DNA of 64,000 bases from Caballeronia zhejiangensis (GTDB taxonomy: Bacteria; Pseudomonadota; Gammaproteobacteria; Burkholderiales; Burkholderiaceae), in NCBI RefSeq assembly GCF_000698575.1, contig NZ_JFHD01000032.1, forward strand, positions 1 to 64,000, written 5' to 3'. Below are positions 19,697 through 27,590 of the stretch, piece by piece. The notes under the pieces were generated by a model. That model was not told the DNA's origin. It saw nothing but the letters and a program-made list of their open reading frames with translations, and did not search any database. Every line of letters starts with the position of its first letter. The stretch's first letter is position 1. The position numbers were made by a program, and so were the translations under genes.

Positions 19697-20959
19697 TCAC
19701 GACGCCGCGTTTTCCACTTCCGCCTCGCGTTCGTGCAGCGCGCGGCCCGGCAACATGTACCAGATCGCGCTCGCCACTTGCAGCGCAATCAGTGCCGCCC
19801 ACACCGAAATATGCGCCGATGCCGGATAGCGCCCCGCTTCCGCAGGCCAAAGCGACAACATAGTGCCGACCCCGACCTGAAAGCCGAAGATCAGCAGGAA
19901 GATGACGAGCGTGAGCGTCGTATTCACGCGTCCCGCCATGTGCGACGGGAAATACTTCGCCGCGACCGCATAACTCAGGATGCCCGTGCCGCCGAATACG
20001 CCATACGCGGCGATGAGCGTCGCGGGCGGCAGCGGCACGCGCAGCACCATCAGCAACTGGGTGGCGACGAAAAGCACCATGCCCGCGCCGCAGAACGCGT
20101 ACACCGACACGCCGCGCCGCTCGAGACTGCGCGCCGCCGCGCCGAAGCCCACCGAGCCGAACATCATCGCGAAACCGAGCACGGAGACGATCGCCGACGA
20201 ATGCGCGGGCGTGAGATTCATCACGTCGATGAGATAGGGACGGATCCAGAGCGACTGCATCGCGAAGAAGACGCCCTGCGTGACGACCGGAAACGACGCG
20301 ATCTTCCAGAACGCGGCGCTTCTCATGATGTGCCACGTGCCCTTGAACTGCGTGACGATGTCCGCCTGATGATGCGTATCCGCCTTGCGCGGCGCGAAGA
20401 GCGCAATCGCCGCCGCGACGACGAGCGTGAACACCGCGAGCCCGAAGCACACCTGACGCCACGTTGCGAATTGCAGCAGCGCCGACAGCGGCGATCCGAC
20501 GACGACGCCGCCCAATCCGCCGACGGCCATCGTGAATCCGTTGATGAGCGGCAGGCGCCAGATCGGGAAATGCTGCGCCGACGCCTTGAACGCCGCCGCC
20601 AGACACACCGACACGCCCACGCCGATGAGCAGGCGCCCGGACATCAGCCCTGCCAGGCTATTCGAGGCCCCAAACACGCCAATGCCCGCCGCGGCGAACA
20701 CGAGCATGCCGGCCGTCACACGCGCCGGCCCGAAGTGATCGAGCAGTACGCCGACAGGAATCTGCGCGGCAGCAAAGCCGATGAAGTACAGCGCCGTCAG
20801 CAGGCCGAGATCGGCGGCCGACAAGCCGAGTTCGTGCGTGATGAGCGGCGCGAAGCCGAGATTGACGCCGCGGAACACGTACGAGACGAAGTAGCCGGCG
20901 GCAAAGAGGATGAAAACGCGGAGACGAACGGTGGACGACATATGAAACGGACGCTTCAT
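19697..20959 (-). CDS. Major facilitator superfamily transporter
   Basis: 420-aa permease with about 12 hydrophobic helices in two halves and a longer central loop (about residues 195-225, 'APRKADTHHQADIVTQFKG'). The helix 2-3 loop 'GVLLDHFGPARV' is the MFS signature (G-x3-D-x2-G-x-R). The N-terminus 'FVSYVFRGVNLGFAPLITHELGLSAADLGLLTA' resembles the nitrate/sugar-phosphate/CynX-like group, but the substrate cannot be told. ATG at 20959 or the in-frame ATG at 20941 (MSSTVRLR) could be the start. Apparently monocistronic, between the carAB promoter and mltD. Confidence 0.85.
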   Translation of the reverse strand: MKRPFHMSSTVRLRVFILFAAGYFVSYVFRGVNLGFAPLITHELGLSAADLGLLTALYFIGFAAAQIPVGVLLDHFGPARVTAGMLVFAAAGIGVFGASNSLAGLMSGRLLIGVGVSVCLAAAFKASAQHFPIWRLPLINGFTMAVGGLGGVVVGSPLSALLQFATWRQVCFGLAVFTLVVAAAIALFAPRKADTHHQADIVTQFKGTWHIMRSAAFWKIASFPVVTQGVFFAMQSLWIRPYLIDVMNLTPAHSSAIVSVLGFAMMFGSVGFGAAARSLERRGVSVYAFCGAGMVLFVATQLLMVLRVPLPPATLIAAYGVFGGTGILSYAVAAKYFPSHMAGRVNTTLTLVIFLLIFGFQVGVGTMLSLWPAEAGRYPASAHISVWAALIALQVASAIWYMLPGRALHEREAEVENAAS

Positions 20960-21002
20960 CGATTCTTTCGGATCGACAGTTTAGCGGCGTCCGCAAAAGA
21001 AC

Positions 21003-21026
21003 ACGCCGTCACCTTGGTGACGGCGT
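21003..21026 (-). terminator. Intrinsic terminator after mltD
   Basis: Arms ACGCCGTCACC 21003-21013 and GGTGACGGCGT 21016-21026 (10 to 11 bp). On the minus strand it is followed by GTTCTTTTGC. It lies 30 bases past the mltD stop. Confidence 0.7.
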
Positions 21027-21055
21027 GGGTTATCGCGCCGGCAAAACCGCGTGCG

Positions 21056-22702
21056 TTATTTCTTCTTGCTGCTCTTCGACGTGGCAGCCGGCTTCGCGGT
21101 CTTGGCCGCGGCAGCAGGCTTTGCTGCATGCGATGCCGAAGAAGACGACACCTTCGTCACCTTCCCCGACGTATGGGCACTCGTCTTGCCGCCGCGCGAT
21201 GTCTTCGGCTCAGGTACGCGCGTGCCGATCTTCGACACGCCGCCCGATGAACGGCTCGACGCCGCCACCGTCTCCACACGCGCCGGACCCGGCTCGGCCG
21301 GAACCGGTCGGCCATACGGCACATGCAGCACGACCACCTGCCCCGGCATGAACATGTCTCCGCGCGTGCGGTTCCATGCGCGCAACTGTGCCGGCGAAAC
21401 GTTGTAGCGGTCTGCCAGCGTGCCGATCGACTGCTTGCGGCGCACGCGGATGACGAGCCGGCGCGTGTCGGGCACGTCGCGCTCGATTGCGAGCATCGCA
21501 TTGGCCGCGACGTCGGCGCTGATGTCTTCGTCGTCATCGTCGGTGCGGGGCACGACGATCGTCGAGCCCGGCTTCAGGCGCATGCCCGCCGGAATGCGGT
21601 TGACGGACATCAGCGTGTCAGCGTCCACGCCGATTTTTTCGGCGATCGCCGCCGGACGCGCGCGCTCGGTGACGGTGTACGTCGTCCACGACGACAGCGC
21701 GCCCGAGTACGACGAAAGGTTGCGCTGAAACGACGCAGCGTTATCGAACGGCAGCAGAATCTGCGGATTGGTCGCGCCGAGAATCACCGGCTTCGAGAAC
21801 GACGGATTCAGCGAGCGAAATTCTTCCACGCTCATGCCGGCAAGCTTCGCGGCCATCGTCACGTCGATGTCGCGCGCGGTCGTGACCGTCACGAAATACG
21901 GGTGATTCGGGATGTCCGGCAACGTGAGACCGTACATCTGCGGATTGCTCACGATGTTCTTCACGGCCTGCAGCTTCGGCACGTAGTTGCGCGTCTCGTT
22001 GGGCATGCGCAGGCTTTCGTAGTCGGTCGGCAAGCCCGCCGCTTCGTTGCGCGCGATCGCGCGCTGCACGTTGCCCTCGCCCCAGTTGTATGCGGCGAGC
22101 GCGAGATGCCAGTCGCCGAACATGTCGTGCAGACGCGAAAGGTAGTCGAGCGCGGCAGACGTCGACGCGAGCACGTCGCGGCGCTCGTCCTGCCACATGT
22201 TCTGCTTGAGGTTGTAATCGCGGCCGGTGCCCGGCATGAACTGCCACATGCCCGCGGCCTTCGCGACCGATAGCGCCTGCGGGCTGTATGCCGATTCGAT
22301 GAACGGCAGGAGCGCGAGCTCGGTCGGCATATGCCGCTGCTCGAGTTCCTCGACGATGTGATACAGATACTTCTGCGAGCGCGTGGTCATGCGCTCGACG
22401 TAATCCGGGCGTTGCGCGTACCAGTTGACCTGCATGTCGACGAGGTCGCTTTGCAGATCGGGAATCTGGAAGCCGCCGCGGATGCGGTTCCAGAGATCGG
22501 ACGAACCCGCGAGCGAAGTCACGGGCGTCTTGTCGACGTTAATGGTTTCCTTGGCTGCTGCGGTGCGGCGAATCGTGTCGGCGACTTGTTGCGGCGAAGC
22601 GTTGGAGTTGGCTGTTGCTGTAATTGGATCTGACGCCGTAGGTCCTTGGCTCGCGCACGCGGCGAGCATCAGGACGGACAGCGCGCTAAGGGTTAGTCGC
22701 AT
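21056..22702 (-). CDS. mltD: Membrane-bound lytic transglycosylase D (LysM lipoprotein)
   Basis: Outer-membrane lipoprotein (548 aa) that cleaves peptidoglycan glycan strands to 1,6-anhydro ends. The signal peptide ends in the lipobox LAAC with Cys16. The SLT domain (about 105-225) has catalytic Glu136 in FIESAYSPQA, followed by 'GMWQFMPGTGRDY' and 'ALAAYNWGEGNVQRA'. Two LysM modules follow at about 345-390 ('TTYTVTERARPAAIAEKIGV') and 425-475. The C-terminal 70 residues are Ala/Lys/Ser-rich and end in KSSKKK, longer than in E. coli MltD (452 aa). Start ATG 22700-22702 sets the lipoprotein signal; the frame extends upstream without reason. Confidence 0.95.
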   Translation of the reverse strand: MRLTLSALSVLMLAACASQGPTASDPITATANSNASPQQVADTIRRTAAAKETINVDKTPVTSLAGSSDLWNRIRGGFQIPDLQSDLVDMQVNWYAQRPDYVERMTTRSQKYLYHIVEELEQRHMPTELALLPFIESAYSPQALSVAKAAGMWQFMPGTGRDYNLKQNMWQDERRDVLASTSAALDYLSRLHDMFGDWHLALAAYNWGEGNVQRAIARNEAAGLPTDYESLRMPNETRNYVPKLQAVKNIVSNPQMYGLTLPDIPNHPYFVTVTTARDIDVTMAAKLAGMSVEEFRSLNPSFSKPVILGATNPQILLPFDNAASFQRNLSSYSGALSSWTTYTVTERARPAAIAEKIGVDADTLMSVNRIPAGMRLKPGSTIVVPRTDDDDEDISADVAANAMLAIERDVPDTRRLVIRVRRKQSIGTLADRYNVSPAQLRAWNRTRGDMFMPGQVVVLHVPYGRPVPAEPGPARVETVAASSRSSGGVSKIGTRVPEPKTSRGGKTSAHTSGKVTKVSSSSASHAAKPAAAAKTAKPAATSKSSKKK

Positions 22703-22866
22703 GGAGAACGTCTCTGCTTCCAAAAGATGATGCTTGGAAATTTGCAGCCGATAGTACGGAACAGCACTTAAGACGTCAATAAGAATGCGCGCAAAACCCC
22801 TGCAAAATCCTGCATCTAACGTCGATTCCAACGTTTCGGTTGAAGTTAGCCCCAAATAGGTTCGGG

Positions 22867-23700
22867 TTAGCGGAACTTATCCTTCCAGCCGCGCATCATT
22901 CGAAACGCTTCGAGCCGGTCCGAAACGGGCGCGCCGAATTGCGACGCAAGCGTTGCGTGGATCGCCGGGACGTCCGCACGCAGGAACGGATTCACCGTTT
23001 TTTCGTGGCCGATGGTCGTCGGCAAAGTCGGCTTGCCGGCGGCGCGCAACGCCTGCGCGTCCTCGCTCCAGCGCAGTAGCGCGGTGTTGTCCGGCTCGCA
23101 CGCGCGTGCGAACTTGATGTTCGACAGCGTGTACTCGTGCGCGCAGTGAACCTGGGTGTTGTCCGGTAGCGCGGCGAGCGCGTCGAGCGAACTGAGCATC
23201 TGCTGCGGCGTGCCCTCGAAAAGACGGCCGCAGCCGCTCGCGAAGAGCGTGTCGCCGCAGAAAAGATGCGGCGTGCCGTTCGGATCGCCCGCCTGGAAAT
23301 AGGCGATGTGTCCGGCCGTGTGACCCGGCACGTCGATCACGGAGAGTTCGAGCGCCGGCTTGTCGATGCGCACCCTGTCGCCGCCGGTGACGCGCTGCGT
23401 CAGATGCTCGATGCGCTCGCCAGCCGGGCCGTAGACGGGAATCCCACCCTCTGCCGTTCGGCTATCGATGAGTGCTTTCACGCCGCCGACGTGGTCGTGG
23501 TGATGGTGCGTGAGTAAAATAGCGGTCAGCCGCCAACCACGTTTGGCCAGATAGGCCTCGACGGGCGCGGCGTCGCCGGGGTCGATCACGACCGCATCGC
23601 GCGAGTCCGACACGAGCCAGATGTAGTTGTCCTCGAATGCCGGGACCGGCACGTATTCGAGTGCATCCTGGGCAGGCGATTTCTTGGCAAGCGAATTCAT
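22867..23700 (-). CDS. gloB: Hydroxyacylglutathione hydrolase (glyoxalase II)
   Basis: Hydrolyses S-lactoylglutathione in methylglyoxal detoxification. Metallo-beta-lactamase fold with the binuclear zinc site 'THHHHDHVGG' and later His ligands in 'VPGHTAGH' and 'VHCAHEYTLSN'; the HAGH C-terminal region carries 'NPFLRAD'. I start at ATG 23698-23700 (MNSLAKKSP), about 277 aa; another ATG three codons earlier is equally possible, since neither has a clear ribosome site. Divergent from the methyltransferase-rnhA-dnaQ operon, the same neighbourhood as E. coli gloB-yafS-rnhA-dnaQ. Confidence 0.95.
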   Translation of the reverse strand: MNSLAKKSPAQDALEYVPVPAFEDNYIWLVSDSRDAVVIDPGDAAPVEAYLAKRGWRLTAILLTHHHHDHVGGVKALIDSRTAEGGIPVYGPAGERIEHLTQRVTGGDRVRIDKPALELSVIDVPGHTAGHIAYFQAGDPNGTPHLFCGDTLFASGCGRLFEGTPQQMLSSLDALAALPDNTQVHCAHEYTLSNIKFARACEPDNTALLRWSEDAQALRAAGKPTLPTTIGHEKTVNPFLRADVPAIHATLASQFGAPVSDRLEAFRMMRGWKDKFR

Positions 23701-23727
23701 GGCGATCATCTATGCGGCAATCCGAAC

Positions 23728-24561
23728 ATGTCTGACCGATCGATTATAGACTGGCCCACCTGGACGAGCTCGGCGCCCGGGCGCTACGTGCTCGAATGGG
23801 AGCAGGCGCAGCTCGATCACGTCGTGTCCGACATCTTCGGCTATCACGCGCTGCAGCTCGGCATGCCGCAGCTCGACGCGCTGCGCGAAAATCGCATGAC
23901 CGGGCGCGCGCTCGTGCTCGACGCCGAAAGCGCATCGAGCGCACCGTACACGCCGCCGCGCGCGACGACGCCCGGCGTGAGCGCGCTTCCCGCGGCGAGC
24001 GCGCCCGACGGCCGCAGCACCGTGTGGTGCGATCTGCTCGACCTGCCTTTCGAAGCGCAGAGCGTCGATTTGCTCGTGCTGCCGCACACACTCGAATTCT
24101 CGCCCGATCCGCACCGCCTGCTGCGCGAAGCCGAGCGCGTGCTGGTGCCCGAAGGCCAGTTGATCATCCTCGGCTTCAATTCGCTGAGTTTGTGGGGCGC
24201 GCGGCAGTCGCTCGGCAAGGTCGCGGGACGGCCGTTCGTGCCATCGGCGCACGAGATGATCGCGTTCACGCGCATCAAGGACTGGATCAAGCTGCTCGGA
24301 TTCGACCTTGAACGCGGGCGCTTCGGCTGCTATCGTCCGCCGCTTGTCACGGACAAATGGCTGCAACGCTATCAATTCATGGAAGCCGCCGGCGATCGCT
24401 GGTGGCCCATCTTCGGCGCGGCGTACATGATCACGGCGGTCAAACGCGTGCGCGGCATGCGCGTCATCGGTCCGCGCAAGCTCAAAAAACCCGCGCTCGC
24501 GCCTGGCCTCGCTCCGGTCGCCGCTCCGCACACGCGCAACGAGACTCGCAAAGAGCATTGA
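23728..24561 (+). CDS. SAM-dependent methyltransferase, YafS-like
   Basis: 277 aa with a class I methyltransferase region. The usual glycine-rich SAM motif I is weak; the later parts are clearer: 'LDLPFEAQSVDLLVLPHTLEFSPDPHRLLREAERVLVPEGQ' matches motifs II-III of Methyltransf_11 (about 98-138). C-terminal text is basic and Pro/Ala-rich. The position between gloB (divergent) and rnhA is that of E. coli yafS. Substrate unknown. Its TGA overlaps the rnhA ATG by one base, so the two are coupled. Confidence 0.85.
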   Translation: MSDRSIIDWPTWTSSAPGRYVLEWEQAQLDHVVSDIFGYHALQLGMPQLDALRENRMTGRALVLDAESASSAPYTPPRATTPGVSALPAASAPDGRSTVWCDLLDLPFEAQSVDLLVLPHTLEFSPDPHRLLREAERVLVPEGQLIILGFNSLSLWGARQSLGKVAGRPFVPSAHEMIAFTRIKDWIKLLGFDLERGRFGCYRPPLVTDKWLQRYQFMEAAGDRWWPIFGAAYMITAVKRVRGMRVIGPRKLKKPALAPGLAPVAAPHTRNETRKEH

Positions 24562-25022
24562 TGACTCAAGAATCCGCATCGAACAAGGTAATCGACATCT
24601 ACACGGACGGCGCCTGCAAAGGCAATCCGGGACCCGGCGGCTGGGGCGCGCTGCTGCGTTTCGGCTCGCTGGAGAAGGAGCTGTTCGGCGGCGAAGCCGC
24701 GACCACCAACAACCGCATGGAACTGATGGCCGTGATCTCCGCGCTCGAGGCGTTGAAACGTCCGTGTCACGCGATCATCCACACCGATTCGCAATACGTG
24801 CAGAAAGGCATCAGCGAATGGATTCACGGCTGGAAGAAAAAGAACTGGATGACGGCCGCGAAGACGCCCGTCAAGAACGCCGATCTCTGGAAGCGCCTCG
24901 ACGAACTCGTCGCGCGGCATGAGATCGAATGGCGCTGGGTCAAGGGCCACGCCGGACATCCCGAAAACGAACGCGCCGATGCGCTCGCCAATCGCGGCGT
25001 GACATCGCTTGCGGACAACTGA
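24561..25022 (+). CDS. rnhA: Ribonuclease HI
   Basis: Cuts the RNA strand of RNA-DNA hybrids (153 aa). The four catalytic acids sit in 'IYTDGACKGNPGPGGWG', 'NRMELMAVISAL', 'IHTDSQYVQKG' and 'NERADALAN'; the basic protrusion 'WIHGWKKKNWMT' and the catalytic-loop His in 'KGHAGHPENE' are present. The start is the ATG at 24561, overlapping the previous stop; a longer upstream frame is an artefact of the neighbouring gene. Followed 19 bases later by dnaQ. Confidence 0.98.
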   Translation: MTQESASNKVIDIYTDGACKGNPGPGGWGALLRFGSLEKELFGGEAATTNNRMELMAVISALEALKRPCHAIIHTDSQYVQKGISEWIHGWKKKNWMTAAKTPVKNADLWKRLDELVARHEIEWRWVKGHAGHPENERADALANRGVTSLADN

Positions 25023-25041
25023 ACGAAACGCACGCCAACTT

Positions 25042-25779
25042 ATGCGCCAACTGATACTAGACACCGAAACCACCGGCCTGAACGCGAGGACGGGCGACCG
25101 GATCATCGAAATCGGCTGCGTCGAGCTGGTCAACCGCCGGCTGACGGGCAACAACCTGCACCTCTACGTGAACCCGGAGCGCGACAGCGATCCCGGCGCG
25201 CTCGCCGTGCACGGCCTCACCACCGAATTCCTGAGCGACAAGCCGAAGTTCGCGGAGATCGCCGCGCAACTTCGCGACTTCATCGCGGGCGCGGAGTTGA
25301 TCATCCACAACGCGCCCTTCGACGTCGGCTTTCTCGATATGGAATTCGCGCTGCTCGGGCTGCCGAAAATCGCCGAGACGTGCGCGGGCGTGATCGACTC
25401 GCTCGCGCAAGCCAAGCAGATGTTCCCCGGCAAGCGCAACTCGCTGGATGCGCTGTGCGATCGTTTCGGCATCAGCAACGCGCATCGCACGCTGCATGGC
25501 GCGCTGCTCGACTCGGAGCTGCTCGCCGAGGTCTATCTCGCGATGACGCGCGGCCAGGAAAGCCTCGTCATCGACATGCTCGGCGATCAGCCTGCGTCGG
25601 GCTCGGTTTCGACGTCGCGCATCGCGTTCGACGATCTCGATCTGCCGGTGATCGCCGCGAGCGCCGACGAACTCGCCGCGCACGAAGCCCTGCTGAGCGA
25701 TCTCGACAAGGCGATGAAAGGCACGAGCGTCTGGCGCACGGAACCGGCTCCCGCCGAAGGGGAAGCCGTTCCTGCGTAA
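25042..25779 (+). CDS. dnaQ: DNA polymerase III epsilon subunit (proofreading exonuclease)
   Basis: 3'-5' proofreading exonuclease of the replicative polymerase (245 aa). DEDDh motifs: 'ILDTETTGL' (Exo I), 'IIHNAPFDVGFLD' (Exo II), and 'HRTLHGALLDSELLAEVY' (Exo III with the catalytic His). The C-terminal segment after about residue 185 should bind the alpha subunit. Start ATG 25042 gives the family N-terminus MRQLILDTETTG. Last gene of the methyltransferase-rnhA-dnaQ operon. Confidence 0.97.
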   Translation: MRQLILDTETTGLNARTGDRIIEIGCVELVNRRLTGNNLHLYVNPERDSDPGALAVHGLTTEFLSDKPKFAEIAAQLRDFIAGAELIIHNAPFDVGFLDMEFALLGLPKIAETCAGVIDSLAQAKQMFPGKRNSLDALCDRFGISNAHRTLHGALLDSELLAEVYLAMTRGQESLVIDMLGDQPASGSVSTSRIAFDDLDLPVIAASADELAAHEALLSDLDKAMKGTSVWRTEPAPAEGEAVPA

Positions 25780-25806
25780 TTTTTTCGAATTTGCTTAACG
25801 AAGCAC

Positions 25807-25835
25807 TAGACGAAATCAAAAACGCCTGACATAAT
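25807..25835 (+). promoter_or_regulatory. Promoter of tRNA-Val
   Basis: -10 CATAAT at 25830-25835 and a weak -35 TAGACG at 25807-25812 with a 17-base spacer. The -10 and following bases (ACATAATCTCGT) are shared with the tRNA-Gly promoter at 36365-36393. Transcription would start about 7 bases before the mature tRNA. Confidence 0.6.
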
Positions 25836-25848
25836 CTCGTCTCTCTTC

Positions 25849-25923
25849 GGGTGGTTAGCTCAGCGGTAGAGCACTGCCTTCACACGGCAGGGGTCACTGG
25901 TTCGATCCCAGTACTACCCACCA
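25849..25923 (+). tRNA. tRNA-Val (anticodon CAC)
   Basis: 75 bases with CCA encoded. Acceptor stem GGGTGGT pairs with ACTACCC; anticodon stem CTGCC/GGCAG encloses loop TTCACAC, giving anticodon CAC (codon GUG). T arm ACTGG-TTCGATC-CCAGT is standard. Single gene between dnaQ and a terminator. Confidence 0.97.
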
Positions 25924-25960
25924 GAATTCTGGTGTTGGTAAAGACAAGCACCGAAGATCA

Positions 25961-25995
25961 AAAGGCTCAAGTCTCACGACTTGGGCCTTTTTCAT
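25961..25995 (+). terminator. Intrinsic terminator after tRNA-Val
   Basis: Arms AAAGGCTCAAGTC 25961-25973 and GACTTGGGCCTTT 25978-25990 (one G-U pair), loop TCAC, then TTCATTTTC. It ends the tRNA-Val transcript and faces the converging DUF2214 gene. Confidence 0.85.
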
Positions 25996-26016
25996 TTTCA
26001 GCCGGTGAAACGGGCA

Positions 26017-26490
26017 TCACGACGCCCACACGCCGCGCGCCATGCCGCTCGCGGCGATCACCATCAACATGACGAGTCCGGCTTCGAGATCGCTCAGCCA
26101 TGCGAAGCGTCGCGCCCGCGTGAGATCGATCGGCCCGCCCTGCGCGAGCGCGATGCGCCAGCGGATCAGCGCCAGCATCGGTGAGACTTCGATCAGCAGA
26201 ATCACGACGAGCGCCGTCATCTTCAGATGGAAAAGCGGCTCGTGCAGATAGAACGCGCCGCCCTTTTCGAATCCGCCGAACGCGCGCGTCACGCCCGTGA
26301 CGATCAGCACGATCGCCGTAACGCCCCACACGGAATCCGAACGAAAGACGTCACGCAGGCGCAGTTCGTTCGCCTGAATGGATTCCGCGGGATCGAGACG
26401 CCGCAACGCGCGGGCGCGCGCGAGCACCGAGCCGAGCGCGAAACCGAAAGCAAGAAGATGAAGCGCGGCCAGCAACCAACGTATCAGCAT
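26017..26490 (-). CDS. DUF2214 integral membrane protein
   Basis: 157 aa with four hydrophobic helices (about 3-22, 53-72, 87-107 and 132-153) and the DUF2214 pattern: 'LHLLAFGFALGSVLARARAL', 'DSVWGVTAIVLIVTGVTRAF.GGFEKG', 'HLKMTALVVILLIEVSPM'. The regular histidines and helix layout recall the CopD family of membrane proteins, but no metal role is shown. ATG 26488-26490, with AGGGAGGAAAGG upstream. Apparently monocistronic. Confidence 0.85.
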   Translation of the reverse strand: MLIRWLLAALHLLAFGFALGSVLARARALRRLDPAESIQANELRLRDVFRSDSVWGVTAIVLIVTGVTRAFGGFEKGGAFYLHEPLFHLKMTALVVILLIEVSPMLALIRWRIALAQGGPIDLTRARRFAWLSDLEAGLVMLMVIAASGMARGVWAS

Positions 26491-26541
26491 CCTTTCCTCC
26501 CTGAAGAGACAGGAACGACGTGTACGGCAATTTCGGCTAGA

Positions 26542-27429
26542 TCAGACCTGACGCAGCGTCGCATCGAGCGCGCGCGCCGCGTTGCGGTCGCCTTCGCTCG
26601 CGAGCGGCGCGCGGAACACGGTGGTGCGATTGTGCCCGGCCGCGGCCGGCGAGTCCCACAACAATTCGACTTTCGGCCGGCGCGCGAACAGGCCGTGCCG
26701 CACTTCCCCGCTCGCGCGGATAGCAGGCGCGGCGGGCTCGGTCGCCGGCGCGAGCATGCTCGTCGACGGCGACGTCTCCGCCGGCTCCGGCCATTTCACC
26801 GACAGCTCGCGCGCGTCGTACTGGCCGAGCTTGCGGCTTTCCGCCCATACGACGGCGGTACGCGTGACGGGATCGAGCGAGAGCGCATAGCGCCCGATCG
26901 CGAAGCGCCGCGCCGCGATATTCGTGCGCCAGAGCGCGCGCGGACGGCAGATCCACATGACGATGGCATAAAGCGCCGGCCCGACGAGCAGCCAGCCGTT
27001 GGTCTCGGCGAGCGCCTGCGTGAAGCGCCGCCATCCGGAACTCCAGACGAACGCGCCGACGGAAAACATCGCGAAGCCGAAAGCGAGCAGCGCAATGAAG
27101 CGCAACGCCTGCCGCAGCCATTGCGGCAGCGGATGCAGCGGCCGCTCCGTGCGCGCCTTCGCGCCCGGCAGCACGATCAGAAGAAAGATCAGGACGAGGT
27201 TCACGCACGCCCACGGCGACGACGTCATCGCGCGCAGCGAGGACAGATAGCCCATCTCGGACATCGAGAACGCCCAGCGCGCCGCGAGCACCAGCCCGAT
27301 GGCGCGCAATGCGAACACAGTGCCGGCGCCCGGCGCCGGGTTCGCGCTGATTTGCTTGGGTCTCGCCAAAAGAAACGCTCCTGTCCACGTGCGATGCATG
27401 CCGCTCCGCGCATCGCGAAGCCCGGTCAT
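26542..27429 (-). CDS. Unassigned membrane protein
   Basis: 295 aa that I do not recognise. The first half holds about four hydrophobic segments (38-55, 72-89, 109-131, 144-161); the last 130 residues are soluble, with 'ALSLDPVTRTAVVWAESRKLGQYDARELSVKWPEP' followed by an Ala/Pro/Thr-rich stretch and a basic end. No catalytic motif is evident. ATG at 27427-27429, or MHRTW ten codons on. Codon use matches the neighbours, so it looks resident. It lies 51 bases upstream of the DUF2214 gene in the same direction and may be cotranscribed with it. Confidence 0.65.
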   Translation of the reverse strand: MTGLRDARSGMHRTWTGAFLLARPKQISANPAPGAGTVFALRAIGLVLAARWAFSMSEMGYLSSLRAMTSSPWACVNLVLIFLLIVLPGAKARTERPLHPLPQWLRQALRFIALLAFGFAMFSVGAFVWSSGWRRFTQALAETNGWLLVGPALYAIVMWICRPRALWRTNIAARRFAIGRYALSLDPVTRTAVVWAESRKLGQYDARELSVKWPEPAETSPSTSMLAPATEPAAPAIRASGEVRHGLFARRPKVELLWDSPAAAGHNRTTVFRAPLASEGDRNAARALDATLRQV

Positions 27430-27518
27430 TATAGGGAGATTACGGATGTCGTCAGAGGTTTCACATCTGCAGCGCGGTCTGTCGCGCGAAAGGCATGCCT
27501 GAATGTGCTATTACGACA

Positions 27519-27557
27519 ACGCCCCGCGTGCCTTGAGGCACGCGGGGCGTCGTTTTT
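27519..27557 (+). terminator. Strong hairpin with T-run, pointing rightward
   Basis: Perfect 14-bp arms ACGCCCCGCGTGCC 27519-27532 and GGCACGCGGGGCGT 27537-27550, loop TTGA, then CGTTTTT on the plus strand. On the minus strand, the direction of the glycosyltransferase gene that ends 34 bases away, no T-run follows. It may end that transcript anyway, or a plus-strand RNA not otherwise visible. Confidence 0.6.
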
Positions 27558-27590
27558 CAACTCATGCCGCGGCGAAGCGGCAAGACTTGC

